DNA of 64,000 nucleotides, from positions 21,727 to 85,726 of the forward strand of contig CAZFKP010000005.1 in assembly GCA_964518725.1 (NCBI GenBank), written 5' to 3'. Positions within the stretch are counted from its first letter, which is position 1. Each line of letters opens with the position of its first letter. Shown here one piece after another: positions 33,708 through 43,800 of the stretch. This stretch comes from JANRKF01 sp964518725. GTDB taxonomy: Bacteria; Pseudomonadota; Alphaproteobacteria; Rickettsiales; SXRF01. A model generated the notes under the pieces. That model did not search any database. It was not told the DNA's origin and saw nothing but the letters and a program-made list of their open reading frames with translations. The position numbers and the translations under genes are program-made.

Positions 33708-36574
33708 GCGGCTTTCCCGGCTTTCTTTTTTGAAAGCAGCGGCGCGATATATTTCCCGGTGATGGAATCCTTGTTTTTGGCCACCTCTTCCGGCGTGCCG
33801 GAAGCCACGATTTTGCCGCCCTTGATGCCGCCGCCGGGGCCGATGTCGATGATATGGTCGGCGGTTTTAATGACATCGAGGTTGTGTTCAATCACCACGA
33901 TCGTGTTGCCGGCGTCGACCAGCGTGTGCAGCACTCTTAGCAATTTGGCGATGTCGTCGGAATGCAGGCCGGTCGTTGGTTCGTCGAGGATATAGAGTGT
34001 GCGGCCGGTGGCGCGTTTACTGAGTTCCTTGGCGAGCTTGATGCGCTGCGCCTCGCCGCCGGAGAGCGTGGTGGCCGACTGGCCGATGGCGATGTAGCCA
34101 AGCCCCACCTCCTGCATGGCGAGTAGCTTCTCGCGGATGGAAGGTTGGGCGGCAAAGAAATTCACCCCGTCATCGACGGTCATTTGCAATACGTCGGAAA
34201 TGGATTTGTCTTTGTATTTCACATCCAGCGTCTCGCGGTTATAGCGCTTGCCGTGGCACACGTCGCATTTCACATACACGTCCGGCAGGAAGTGCATTTC
34301 GATTTTGATGAGGCCGTCGCCCTGGCATGCTTCGCAGCGCCCGCCCTTCACGTTGAAGGAGAAGCGCCCGGCTTCGTAGCCGCGTGCCTTTGATTCTGGC
34401 AGTGCGGCGAACCAGTCGCGGATCGGGGTGAAAGCGCCGGTGTACGTGGCCGGATTGCTGCGCGGCGTACGGCCAATCGGTGACTGGTCGATCTCGATCA
34501 CCTTGTCGATATATTCCAGCCCGCTGATGGATTCATGCGGCTCCGGATTGGCGCGTGAGCCGTGTAGACGCTTAGCCACGGCGCGATAGAGGGTTTCGAT
34601 CACGAGCGTTGACTTGCCGCCGCCGGAGACACCGGTCACGGCGGTGAAGCTGCCGATCGGAATGTCGGCGGTGATATTTTTTAAGTTGTTGCCGTTCGCG
34701 TTTTTAATCACGATGCGTTTGTTTTTAGATGAGGTGCGGCGTTGCTGGGGAACCGGAATGGATTTTGTACCGCTCAAATATTGCCCGGTCAGGCTTTTCT
34801 TATCTTTGGCAACATGCGCCGGCGTGCCTTGGCTGACTACAATCCCGCCATGCACCCCTGCCCCTGGCCCCATATCAATCAAATGGTCGGCGGCGCGCAT
34901 CGTGTCCTCGTCGTGCTCGACGACGATCACTGTATTGCCGAGTGATTTCAGGTGTCGCAGCGTAGCAAGTAGCCGCTCATTGTCCGATTGGTGCAGGCCG
35001 ATCGACGGTTCATCCAATACATAAAGAACGCCGGATAACCCGCTACCGATCTGCGAGGCAAGGCGGATACGCTGGGACTCGCCGCCGGATAACGTGCCGG
35101 ATTCCCGGGCGAGCGTCAAATATTCCAACCCGACATTCATCAGGAACTGCAACCGCTCGCGGATTTCTTTCAGTACTTTCTGCGCGATGCTTTGCTGTTT
35201 TTTGGAAAGCTTTTTTCCCAGTTTTTCAAACCACTCATGGGCGGCGTCGATCGACATTTGGGTGACTTCGCCAATATGCTTGCCGCCGACTTTGACGCAG
35301 AGCGCTTCCGGCTTCAGGCGGCTGCCAGCGCAGTCGTCGCAGGCATGCTCGCTTTTATATTTCGACAGCTCTTCGCGCATCCAGTCGGATTCGGTTTCCC
35401 TCCAGCGGCGTTCGAGGTTGGTGACCACCCCTTCAAACGGCCGGTCGCTCATATAGCTGCGCGAGCCTTCGGTATAGGCGATGCGGATGGATTCATTGCC
35501 GGAGCCGTAGAGGATGATCTCCTGCACTTTTTTCGGCAGGTCGCGGAATGCATCGTACAGGCTGAATGTATAATGTTTTGCCAGCCCTTCGAGTGTTTGG
35601 ATGTAATATTTACTGGTGGAATTTGCCCAGGGTGCAATCGCACGCTCAGCCAGTGAAAGAGAGGTATCTGGCACCACCAGGTCGGGGTCGAAAAACATCT
35701 GGGTGCCCAGCCCGTCGCAGGTTGGGCAGGCGCCATAAGGGCTGTTGAACGAGAACAGGCGCGGCTCGATTTCCGGCAGGGTGAAGCCGGAGACCGGGCA
35801 GGCGAATTTGCTGCTCATGGTGAGGATAGTGTTTTCATCTTTCTTGCTTTTGGCATCGAGCAGCTCGACTTCGATTAACCCCTCTCCGAGCTGGAGCGCC
35901 GTTTCCACGCTGTCCGGCAGCCGGTTGCCGAGTTCGGCGTTCACGACTAGCCGGTCGACGACCACCTTGATTTCGTGCTTCTTATTTTTATCAAGTGTCG
36001 GAAGGTCGTCCATCTCGTGGACTTCCCCGTCAATTTTCACACGCTGGAAGCCTTTTTTGCGGATGGCCTCCAGCTCTTTTTTATACTCGCCCTTATGGCC
36101 GCGCACGATCGGGGCGAGCAGGTAAATTTTGGTGCCTTCCGGCAGTTCGAGGATGCGGTCGACCATTTGCGATACGGTCTGGCTTTCAATCGGAAGGCCG
36201 GTGGCCGGGGAATACGGGATACCGGCGCGGGCATAAAGCAGGCGCAGGTGGTCATAGATTTCGGTGACGGTGCCGACTGTCGAGCGCGGGTTGCGCGAGG
36301 TGGTTTTCTGGTCGATGGCAATGGCAGGCGACAGCCCGTCGATCGACTCCACGTCTGGTTTGTCCTGAATGTTTAGGAACTGCCGCGCATAGGCCGAGAG
36401 CGATTCGACATAGCGGCGCTGCCCTTCGGCATAGATGGTGTCGAAGGCGAGACTTGATTTGCCGGAGCCGGAAGGGCCGGTGATGACCACGAGCTGACCT
36501 TTGGGAATCTCAACATCAATATTCTTGAGGTTGTGCTCCTTGGCGCCGCGAACAACGATATGGGAATCTTTCAT
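33704..36574 (-). CDS. uvrA: Excinuclease ABC subunit UvrA
   Basis: UvrA is the damage-sensing ATPase of nucleotide excision repair. The 956 residues show two ABC cassettes: Walker A GPSGSGKSSLAF with signature SGGESQRIRLAS, and GVSGGGKSTLV with SGGEAQRIKLAKEL. Zinc-binding Cys pairs occur in CPVSGF/CPTC and CEACQGDG/CDVCHG. Length and order are normal. It diverges from ssb across about 108 bp, an arrangement common in proteobacteria, where SOS regulation of the pair is frequent. I saw no clear LexA box. Confidence 0.98.
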   Translation of the reverse strand: MKDSHIVVRGAKEHNLKNIDVEIPKGQLVVITGPSGSGKSSLAFDTIYAEGQRRYVESLSAYARQFLNIQDKPDVESIDGLSPAIAIDQKTTSRNPRSTVGTVTEIYDHLRLLYARAGIPYSPATGLPIESQTVSQMVDRILELPEGTKIYLLAPIVRGHKGEYKKELEAIRKKGFQRVKIDGEVHEMDDLPTLDKNKKHEIKVVVDRLVVNAELGNRLPDSVETALQLGEGLIEVELLDAKSKKDENTILTMSSKFACPVSGFTLPEIEPRLFSFNSPYGACPTCDGLGTQMFFDPDLVVPDTSLSLAERAIAPWANSTSKYYIQTLEGLAKHYTFSLYDAFRDLPKKVQEIILYGSGNESIRIAYTEGSRSYMSDRPFEGVVTNLERRWRETESDWMREELSKYKSEHACDDCAGSRLKPEALCVKVGGKHIGEVTQMSIDAAHEWFEKLGKKLSKKQQSIAQKVLKEIRERLQFLMNVGLEYLTLARESGTLSGGESQRIRLASQIGSGLSGVLYVLDEPSIGLHQSDNERLLATLRHLKSLGNTVIVVEHDEDTMRAADHLIDMGPGAGVHGGIVVSQGTPAHVAKDKKSLTGQYLSGTKSIPVPQQRRTSSKNKRIVIKNANGNNLKNITADIPIGSFTAVTGVSGGGKSTLVIETLYRAVAKRLHGSRANPEPHESISGLEYIDKVIEIDQSPIGRTPRSNPATYTGAFTPIRDWFAALPESKARGYEAGRFSFNVKGGRCEACQGDGLIKIEMHFLPDVYVKCDVCHGKRYNRETLDVKYKDKSISDVLQMTVDDGVNFFAAQPSIREKLLAMQEVGLGYIAIGQSATTLSGGEAQRIKLAKELSKRATGRTLYILDEPTTGLHSDDIAKLLRVLHTLVDAGNTIVVIEHNLDVIKTADHIIDIGPGGGIKGGKIVASGTPEEVAKNKDSITGKYIAPLLSKKKAGKAA

Positions 36575-36682
36575 GAACCACCTTGCCGTTTAATGAAACG
36601 CGCATTGTATCAATTTATTACTGGCATGGTAGTAGTTTTTGAGCTTATATGAGCCTCAATTTTATTGTTAGGGGAGAAGATT

Positions 36683-37150
36683 ATGGCCGGTAGCGTAAAT
36701 AAGGTGATTTTAATTGGTAATCTCGGGCGTGACCCGGAAATCCGCTCGACCCAGGATGGGCGTGAAATTGCCAACATCACGGTGGCGACGTCGGAAAGCT
36801 GGAAAGATAAAAACACCGGCGAGCGCAAAGAAAAAACCGAATGGCACCGGGTGGTGATTTTCAATGAAAACCTTGTGCGTGTGGTGAAAAATTACCTGAA
36901 AAAAGGCTCGAAAGTATACCTCGAAGGCGCATTGCAAACCCGGAAATACACCGATAAAGACGGCAGCGAAAAATACTCGACCGAAGTGGTGCTGCAAGGT
37001 TTTAATGGCACGCTCACCATGCTTGATGGCAAACGCGACGATGCCGGCAGCAGCGATTACGGCGCAAGCCAGCAATCCTACAGCGCGCCGTCAGGCGCCA
37101 CCCAGTCCAAGCCGGTGGCCGAGTTGATGGATGATGAGATTCCGTTCTGA
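36683..37150 (+). CDS. ssb: Single-stranded DNA-binding protein
   Basis: SSB coats single-stranded DNA in replication and repair. From ATG 36683 (GGGGAGA about 6 bases upstream) the product has 155 residues: an N-terminal OB fold (MAGSVNKVILIGNLGRDPEIRS through VVLQGFNGTLTML), a short flexible linker, and the acidic tip DDEIPF that recruits partner proteins. The linker is rather short. It diverges from uvrA and ends at a bidirectional terminator shared with rpsU. Confidence 0.97.
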   Translation: MAGSVNKVILIGNLGRDPEIRSTQDGREIANITVATSESWKDKNTGERKEKTEWHRVVIFNENLVRVVKNYLKKGSKVYLEGALQTRKYTDKDGSEKYSTEVVLQGFNGTLTMLDGKRDDAGSSDYGASQQSYSAPSGATQSKPVAELMDDEIPF

Positions 37151-37203
37151 TTTTTAAGTTTGTTCCCGGTGTCGCCTGCTGCTGACCCCGCATAACGTGT
37201 AAC

Positions 37204-37241
37204 AAAAAACCCCGCCAGAGAAGATCCGGGCGGGGTTTTTT
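37204..37241. terminator. Bidirectional terminator between ssb and rpsU
   Basis: CCCCGCC (37210-37216) pairs with GGCGGGG (37229-37235). A6 lies before and T6 after, so it can stop both ssb transcription on the plus strand and rpsU transcription on the minus strand. Confidence 0.92.
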
Positions 37242-37255
37242 GAAACGAATGAGAA

Positions 37256-37459
37256 CTAGTCGTTCTTATCGGTATTCTTGCGGGCGAGCTTACGCGCGCG
37301 GCGCTGTGATTCCGCAGCTTCGCGAACGCGAGCTTCGGAAGGTTTTTCGTAATGACGGCGCATTTTCATCTCACGGAAGAGACCCTCGCGCTGCATTTTC
37401 TTTTTCAGCGCACGGAGTGCCTGATCGACATTATTGTCACGAACTACAACTTCAACCAA
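37256..37459 (-). CDS. rpsU: 30S ribosomal protein S21
   Basis: S21 is a small basic protein of the 30S subunit. The sequence VEVVVRDNNVDQALRALKKKMQREGLFREMKMRRHYEKPSEARVREAAE is diagnostic. I place the start at TTG 37459 because AGGGGGG lies 8 bases upstream and the 67-residue product then has the family's usual length and N-terminus. A longer in-frame extension to 37540 is open but carries no conserved sequence. TTG is a weak start codon for a ribosomal protein and may limit expression. Confidence 0.92.
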   Translation of the reverse strand: MVEVVVRDNNVDQALRALKKKMQREGLFREMKMRRHYEKPSEARVREAAESQRRARKLARKNTDKND

Positions 37460-37545
37460 CGAACTAACCCCCCTTCGGGATGTTTGGTGTTTCAAAGACG
37501 AGCTACCAGTATAGCACGGTGAAATGGGCTGTAAACCCATTATTT

Positions 37546-37632
37546 GTCACTGCGAGCGACCAGCGGGAGCGCGGCAGTCCATCTTAGCCAAGGAAGATGG
37601 ATTGCTTCGTCGCTTTGCTCCTCGCGGGTGAC
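37546..37632. repeat. Dispersed palindromic repeat, copy 1
   Basis: GTCACTGCGAGCG at one end and CTCGCGGGTGAC at the other are inverted, with CCATCTT and AAGATGG inside forming a second inverted pair. Related copies with GTCATTGCGAG ends and GGATTGCTTCG or AATCCATC cores occur at five other places in the window. Confidence 0.8.
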
Positions 37633-37642
37633 AAGCGCCAAC

Positions 37643-37679
37643 AAAAAACCCCGCGCAGTGAACTGGCGGGGTTTTTTTT
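37643..37679 (-). terminator. Rho-independent terminator for the 386-residue protein gene
   Basis: CCCCGCGCAG and CTGGCGGGG pair with flanking A6 and T8 runs. It lies 16 bases past the stop of the minus-strand gene that ends at 37695 and may also act on the plus strand. Confidence 0.85.
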
Positions 37680-37694
37680 GTTGTATCAGGCGAA

Positions 37695-38855
37695 TTAGAT
37701 GGCCACGCCGGTTGCAATCGCCTTGCCACCGTGACGGGCAAGGTAACCACCGCCTGCGATCAGGCCGATATCCACCGCCAGTTTCACCAGGCTGGCATCG
37801 GCGCGTTTTTCTTCGTCGGTCGACATGAAGTTACCCACCTGTTTGGCGGCATCAAGGCCGGCATAAACAACTGCGCCAAGACCCACCGCCGTTTTCGCAG
37901 TGCCAACCCAGCCGCTTTTGAAGTTGGATTTAACGTCCTGCATGTAGCGTGCGATCGGCTTGCCTTCCAGCTCGGCGTATTTCGCCGCCCCGATAAAGCC
38001 CTTTTCGCCTTGTACCGCTGCCGCTGCGACTCCGCCGCTGCCGACAATGGCGGCGCTAGGGGCTGCTTTACCCAAGAGGCTGGTGCCGATGCTATGAGCA
38101 GAGGCTTCCTCGGCTTTGAGTGCGGTAGTCATCTTGGCGAGGTTCTCATTTACCTCGTTGAAGTGCGTCGCTGCCGTGGTGTGCATCCTTGTTGCCCACT
38201 CCGAGCTTGCGGTTTTTGCTCTGGCAATGCCAGCGGCGTTAGGGGTAAAAGCACCCGTAGCGTCAATTGTCCCAAGGGAAATCGGCGCACTGTGCCCGGC
38301 AATGTTAGCCAACATCTCACCGGCGGTGCCTGATGCAGGTACCGTGCAGTGGGCTTTGATTGCCGCAGGAATGGTTGGACTGGCCCCGCTATGGCCAGCC
38401 AGTGAATCGAGGCTTGCGTGCCAGTCCTGCAGGTGCCTGTTGACCGTACCCTGAAGTTCGGAAAGGGCGCCCTGGGCGTTTGCACGCACGGTATTTAAGT
38501 GCTGATTGAGATCGGTAATCGTTGTCAGATGTTGTGCGTGCTGCGCTTCGTAGCCTGCTTTAAGCGAGACATCGAGCGTGCCACCATTCTTTTTCAGGGT
38601 TTCCTGAAGCTGGGTGCCAGCCGCCAGCGCGTCTTTCCCGGTTTTCAGCGCACCGTCGGCAACTAAATTGCCTTTGGAATCCAGCACGAAATGCTGGCGA
38701 AGTGCTGCAAGGGGGGTGTCAATCGCGGTAACGCCTGCAGGTGTGGTCGCCGTGCGGAAGAAGCTCGCTGTTGGAGCTGGCGTTTTTGGAACCGTTGATT
38801 CTAAAATTGCAGCGACGGCTGCCTTATTGGTAGGATTAATACTAGCATTGGCCAT
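37695..38855 (-). CDS. Protein of unknown function with C-terminal hydrophobic segments
   Basis: A 386-residue protein with no family I can name. The N-terminal half is Ala/Thr-rich and helical (LNQHLNTVRANAQGALSELQGTVNRHLQDW). The second half contains glycine/alanine hydrophobic stretches (SAAIVGSGGVAAAAV, VGTAKTAVGLGAVVYAGLDAAKQVG, LAVDIGLIAGGGYLARHGG). It has no signal peptide. It sits just beyond the lysozyme end of the phage-like cluster, on the same strand, and has its own terminator. Its style resembles the unknown proteins in the tail region of that cluster. Confidence 0.7.
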   Translation of the reverse strand: MANASINPTNKAAVAAILESTVPKTPAPTASFFRTATTPAGVTAIDTPLAALRQHFVLDSKGNLVADGALKTGKDALAAGTQLQETLKKNGGTLDVSLKAGYEAQHAQHLTTITDLNQHLNTVRANAQGALSELQGTVNRHLQDWHASLDSLAGHSGASPTIPAAIKAHCTVPASGTAGEMLANIAGHSAPISLGTIDATGAFTPNAAGIARAKTASSEWATRMHTTAATHFNEVNENLAKMTTALKAEEASAHSIGTSLLGKAAPSAAIVGSGGVAAAAVQGEKGFIGAAKYAELEGKPIARYMQDVKSNFKSGWVGTAKTAVGLGAVVYAGLDAAKQVGNFMSTDEEKRADASLVKLAVDIGLIAGGGYLARHGGKAIATGVAI

Positions 38856-38968
38856 AACGTTCTCCTCGTTTCTAGTTTATTGACTTCGCAAGCCTCCTTG
38901 CGTCTTAGGTTTAATATAGCAAATAAACAATGGCCGTGTATGACAGTTTTGTGAAGATTCTGTGGCGG

Positions 38969-39430
38969 TTAGCTGTCACAATCGGCGACAGTGCAACTTA
39001 AGCTGTTGTTTTTAAATAATAGCGATTCCTCCCGCCGCCGCGTTACTAGCCCCGGAAGCGGGGTTTTTCCAGCATATACCCACCGCAAAAATTCTTTTTC
39101 TACCCCCTCCTCCCCGGCGTTCAGTTTTCGCAGCAGGGTCGAGCCGGCAAAGGCGCCGATGCCGATATTATAGACAAGGCTTGCCAGCGCGTCGAATTGG
39201 TGTTGGGAAAGCGGTACATCGACCAGCCGGTTGATAGCGGATTCCATCGGTTTCAGGTCTTGCAGCAGGAGCTGGTGCGCTTGCGGTTCAGTGATGGGCG
39301 CGGCATCGTCGTGGGGTGTGAGCACATGGCCGTAGCCGATGGTCATTTTCCCGGCCGGGCAGCGATATGCCTGCGCCGAAAACCCCTCGAACCGCTTGAT
39401 GAGGGCGATGCCCTGTTCCGAGATGTTCAT
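38969..39430 (-). CDS. Phage-type lysozyme (GH24)
   Basis: An endolysin-like muramidase that cuts the glycan chains of peptidoglycan. From ATG 39430 (GAAGGG upstream) the product has 153 residues. Glu15 in KRFEGF is the catalytic acid, Cys24 in YRCPAGK replaces the Asp of T4 lysozyme as in many phage relatives, and Thr30 is in MTIGYGH. No signal peptide is present. It is the last recognisable phage gene of the minus-strand cluster. A longer frame starting at 39514 only translates a dispersed repeat. Confidence 0.93.
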   Translation of the reverse strand: MNISEQGIALIKRFEGFSAQAYRCPAGKMTIGYGHVLTPHDDAAPITEPQAHQLLLQDLKPMESAINRLVDVPLSQHQFDALASLVYNIGIGAFAGSTLLRKLNAGEEGVEKEFLRWVYAGKTPLPGLVTRRREESLLFKNNSLSCTVADCDS

Positions 39431-39445
39431 AGTGAACCCTTCTTT

Positions 39446-39532
39446 GTCATTGCGAGAAGCACAGCGACGAATCAATCCATCTTGCTTTGTTTTTAGGTGA
39501 AGATGGATCGCCACGCATGCGCTCGCGATGAC
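39446..39532. repeat. Dispersed palindromic repeat, copy 2
   Basis: Ends are GTCATTGCGAG and CTCGCGATGAC. Inner AATCCATCTT and AAGATGG are inverted. It fills the gap between the lysozyme gene and the small membrane protein gene. Confidence 0.85.
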
Positions 39533-39534
39533 GA

Positions 39535-39723
39535 TTAATGTTGGGTGAAAAGGTCTATTTTATCGACGATATGGTCGATGTCTTTTTCGATGCGCGCCAC
39601 CCGCGTGTCGAGCTGCGCTGCCCAGATAAGCCCGGCGGCCACCTGCAGGAACAGCGCGAACATGAGCGCCAGCGGCACACGTTTTTCAAGGGTTAAGGTT
39701 GGTTCTGTGATGACGTAACTCAT
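39535..39723 (-). CDS. Small single-helix membrane protein in phage cluster
   Basis: A 62-residue protein with one transmembrane helix (about 18-36, LALMFALFLQVAAGLIWAA) followed by a short coiled coil (RVARIEKDIDHIVDKIDLF). Its place between tail genes and lysozyme suits a holin or lysis accessory, but one helix and a coiled coil are not enough to prove it. It overlaps the DUF2793 gene by four bases (ATGA). Confidence 0.7.
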   Translation of the reverse strand: MSYVITEPTLTLEKRVPLALMFALFLQVAAGLIWAAQLDTRVARIEKDIDHIVDKIDLFTQH

Positions 39724-40367
39724 GCTGCGGTATCTCCCGATAATACATATTCTGCGGCTGCCCCGCCGCTGTTGGACACAACTTCAAGCTGGCACACCGC
39801 CCATTGCCCTGCGGTTTTGGTGTGCGAGCTGCGGTTGCGGCGGTTGGCGCCGGAAGCCGGGGTGAAGGTCACCTGCCCTGCGGCCGACTGGATCACGCGG
39901 CATTTAAAACCAAGATATAAGCTGTTGGGCAAGGTCAGCACGATCGCGGAAGCATTGGTGAAATAGACGGTTTTATTCACGTAGCTGCTGTCGAGCGTGT
40001 GGGCGGTTCCGGTGAGGGTAGAATAAACATGGATGCCCTGCGACAGCCAGCTTGTGCCGGTGTAGATGTAGGGGACATCTTCGTCGCTCACCCACAGCGT
40101 CATGCCCTCGTTCGGTGTGATAAAATTCCAGCTTCCGTCGTAATAGCTGATTTTATCGGCCTGCCCTGCCCACGCGCCGGTGGGCGAGCTGCCCACAATG
40201 TACACGTCGCCGCTAGCCGGGGATCCAGGCGGAGTGCTCGTCAAGCGGCTTTTTGCGCCGGTGTTCAGGATGGCGTCAATTTTGGTGAGTGCGGTATTTA
40301 CCGTCACTTCTTTTTGCGCCTGCGATTGCTCGACAAGCGTGATGCCAATATGGCTGGTAGTGGTCAT
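39720..40367 (-). CDS. DUF2793 phage tail-associated protein
   Basis: The 215-residue protein matches DUF2793 proteins that follow the host-specificity gene in alphaproteobacterial gene transfer agents and prophages. QAQKEVTVNTALTKIDAIL starts the domain, SGDVYIVGSSPTGAWAGQADKISYYDGSWNFITPNEGMTLWV forms its core, and a C-terminal beta region follows. It is probably a distal tail or fibre part. It is coupled to the small membrane protein gene downstream by a 4-base overlap. Confidence 0.88.
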   Translation of the reverse strand: MTTTSHIGITLVEQSQAQKEVTVNTALTKIDAILNTGAKSRLTSTPPGSPASGDVYIVGSSPTGAWAGQADKISYYDGSWNFITPNEGMTLWVSDEDVPYIYTGTSWLSQGIHVYSTLTGTAHTLDSSYVNKTVYFTNASAIVLTLPNSLYLGFKCRVIQSAAGQVTFTPASGANRRNRSSHTKTAGQWAVCQLEVVSNSGGAAAEYVLSGDTAA

Positions 40368-40469
40368 GGCTAATTCCTTCAGGTAATAATGGTTAAAATG
40401 ACTTGTGTCCGCGCGGGAATACAGTATGATCCGGCGGGCGTTCTTTGTAATGTGTCGGGGGGAATAAAT

Positions 40470-40811
40470 ATGTCGGATTTGGGTGATGAAAGCTCAACAT
40501 TGAGTGGTGGCTCATTTATTAATGTGGCTGCGATTGAGGCTGCGATTGCCGATGTTGTAAGCAGTGTCTTTTCTAACCTTAATACATTAGAGCGTGCGGC
40601 AATCACTCAGTGGGTGATGAATGATTATGAAGACCCCTCTGCGGTTGCCGAGTCAACGATTCAGCAGGATGGCAAAGATGATGTTGTGGAAGCTGCACGA
40701 AAAATGGCCGTTCATGCGGTAGATATTATCCGCCATGACCAAACTGAGCTAGCGAATGCCATTGCTCTGGGGAAAAGGCACCTTCCGCGCGATAAATCCC
40801 CTACACACTAG
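40470..40811 (+). CDS. Plus-strand unknown gene within phage cluster
   Basis: From ATG 40470, preceded by GGGGGGA, the frame gives 113 residues; an earlier in-frame ATG at 40389 is possible but lacks a ribosome binding site. The protein is acidic and helical (VAAIEAAIADVVSSVFSNLNTLERAAI) with no known motif. It reads against the surrounding structural genes and overlaps the end of the tail-tip gene by 11 bases, like a moron. Confidence 0.6.
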   Translation: MSDLGDESSTLSGGSFINVAAIEAAIADVVSSVFSNLNTLERAAITQWVMNDYEDPSAVAESTIQQDGKDDVVEAARKMAVHAVDIIRHDQTELANAIALGKRHLPRDKSPTH

Positions 40812-43800
40812 CATTTCCCGCATACCCCCTGCCGACAATGGCGGAGAGTTGATAGACGCGCACCGAGACGCTCGACTGCGGGCTGCCGAAATCGGTGGTT
40901 TGGCTTGCGGCGCTGTAGCTCGCGGTTGGCGTGCTGGCGCTGATGGTACGCACCACTGTGCTGCCGTTCATAATGTCGATGTCATAGGCTTCCGAGCTTT
41001 CCGAAAGCGGCGCGTCAACGCCGTCGCGCCACTCGCCGCCCAGCCGCGTGCGGCGGATCCAGCTGATGGTGAGGTTGCCAGACCCATCGCGTGAGCCAGC
41101 GATATGCACTGGGCTATAGGGTTTAAGCCCCACCCCGGTATAGGTAAAATCTTCGGGTGCGGCATCGGCGAGCGTCGCGCCATAACTGACGGCCTTGTAG
41201 GGGCGCGCCAGCCCGATGATGGCGTTGGAGCTCGCGATTTTGGCCAGCGTGCTATCGAGCAGTACGAAGCGCTCGCCGTCGTTGTGGCTGGCGGTCGCCC
41301 ATTCGGTGCCAAGCCTGCCGCGCAGTAGCCCGCTTAATTCATACGTATTGTCGCCGACGAGGGTGGCGGTGGTGAACTGGATGATTTCGCTGCCGACCAG
41401 CGCTGCATTCGCGCCGTTTAACACCGCCAGCTCCGTGACCGATTGCAGGCTGTTGTTACTGAGGATGTACACGGTGAGGATACTTGCATAGTCGAACACG
41501 CAGCGTGGGCCGTCGGGCAACGCAGTGCCAGTGGTACCGATGGTCGCGGCGCTGGTGGTATCCACCAGCCGTGCATAGTTTGCACCGCTATCGTCCGAAC
41601 GGTAAATCGCCGCGCCGTTCCAGCGTGCCGCCCGTCCGCAGGCTGCCGCCCGGACATAGGCCTGGGTTTCCACGTCGCCGGGCAGCGCCGGGATATCGAG
41701 CAGCTCCAGTTCGGTTTCGGGCACGTTGATGGTGTCGGAGCCGGTGACGGCATTCTCGCCCGGCGGCAGGTAGAAATCATAGGTGGAGACATCGTCTGCT
41801 ACGCCGCTGACCGATACGCCGCCTTCCAGCAGGTGGGTGCCGGTCACGCGCATGCGGTGGGCAACGCCGGAAGACGTTACCGTAATGACGTCGGCAGGTT
41901 CCAGCACCATATATTCCGGCGGCAGGGTGAAGGCGTACGACACCCGCGCCAGCCAGTGGTTGAACAAGGTGATGTCGGCGATATTCTTTGCCACCTGGTC
42001 GGCCAGCACCAACGGGAAATCGAGTGTCAGCAAATCACGCGATTCAGTGACTTCGCGCTGGGCATGCTGGGTCGCCGGCTGGTAGCCGGTGGTGCGGTTC
42101 AGATACATGACATTCACGCGCTTCGGCAGATCGACCTCCTGTTCGCGCTTGATGCGGAAGCTGCTGTTGGTATCGCCTTTGCTATCCATGACGAGATCAT
42201 CGTCGTCGATCGCCAGCACGCTGTCGCCGCCACGCGCCACAAATTTGAGTACATAATCGCTTTCGGCACTGTCGAAGAAAAACGCCTGCTGCAGGGATTC
42301 GAGTGACTCGCGGATGGATTGCTGGCTGGTGATGACATAACCTTCGATGGGGATGTTGATGGCGGAAACGTCGATGTCCGCATCGCCTAACCCGGCACGC
42401 GCGCAGAGATCGGCAACAATCGCCGACAGGCTCGACACGCCGAGCTTTCCCTGCACCCAGTGGCCGGTTTTCCACGCGGCGCCATCCGTCCAGATGGCGT
42501 TTAAATCCGGCCAGTAAGGGAATGGGCGCGCATCCCATGTCCAGAGGAAAATGCGTTCGACCATTGACGAGCCACGCCATTGTTCAAGCGAGGCCATGAG
42601 AGCGGCGCGCTGGGCGCGGATATCCACCCTGCCCTTCGAGAAATACGGAAACGCGCTGCCGCTCGTGCTTGGGTCGTAAAATACGTTCGGCTGGTTGGTG
42701 CAGCAATCGACGCTCGGGAACCCCAGCTCGGTGAACCAGATTTTTTTCATGGCGGGCGTCCACGCCGTGGTGCTGGTATCGGGATTGGTGTGGGTGTTAT
42801 TGTAAAACCACGCGAGGTTCTTCCATGCGGATGCCGGGGAAAGTGACGCTTGCGTTGTGCGCGCCGGGTCGGAATAATAATAGTCGTACCCCTCGCCGCT
42901 CGTCCACCCGGCCTTGATGGTGTCGATATCGTAGGTGCTCGATTGGCTATCGGTGAGCGGGAAGTAGGCGTCGATGCCGATAACGTCGATGTTGGAGGAT
43001 GCCCAGAGCGGATCAAGGTTATACCAGCCGCTGGCGTCATGGTGGTATTCCGACCAGTCGGCGGCGTAGGTAACTTTTACGCCGCTGCCAAGCGCCGTCT
43101 TCACGCTCGCGGCCAGGCTCACCAGCGCCGACACCGCCGGATAGACTCCTGGGCTGCTTGCCACTGACGTCAGGCCTTTCAGTTCCGAGCCGATGACAAA
43201 TGCATCGATCTTGCCGGTCAGTAAGCTCACATAATGGTTGATGAAGGCGTTGTAGCCGTTTGTTTTGGTGAAGAAGCTTGCGACATCGGCGGCGCTGCCG
43301 GTGATCTCGCCGCGCCAGGGCTTGCCGGTGGTGTCCATGAAAATGAGCGGGTAAAACGCGACGCTCAGGCCGCGGTCTTTCAGCTCATCGATGAAATGCA
43401 CGAGACTATCATCGTCGGGCGTGCCGCCGAATTGCGGTGCGCCGTCAATTTGGGTGATGAGCCGTGCCGTACTGCGGGTGAACCCGGCGACTTCCCATTC
43501 ATGCGGCGAGATTTGCGCGTCGGCCTGGAATTCCACGCCGGGTTTCAGCACGCAGGTTCCGGCGTCGAGGTCATCGCCGAACCAGCACGCCACCACCGAT
43601 ACCCATGCAAGGTTCGGGCAGGTTGCCTGAAGCTGGTCGATGGCGAGCAGCGCATTGGCGGCGCCGGTTGGGTTGTGCATATTGATTTTCACCTGGTTGC
43701 CCTGCTGCACCCAGTTGCCATCCACCAGCGCGCCGGAGATTTTGGTGGCGACCGTCGTGTCATAGACATATTCCCCGGCGCCTGGGATCATCACCATGCC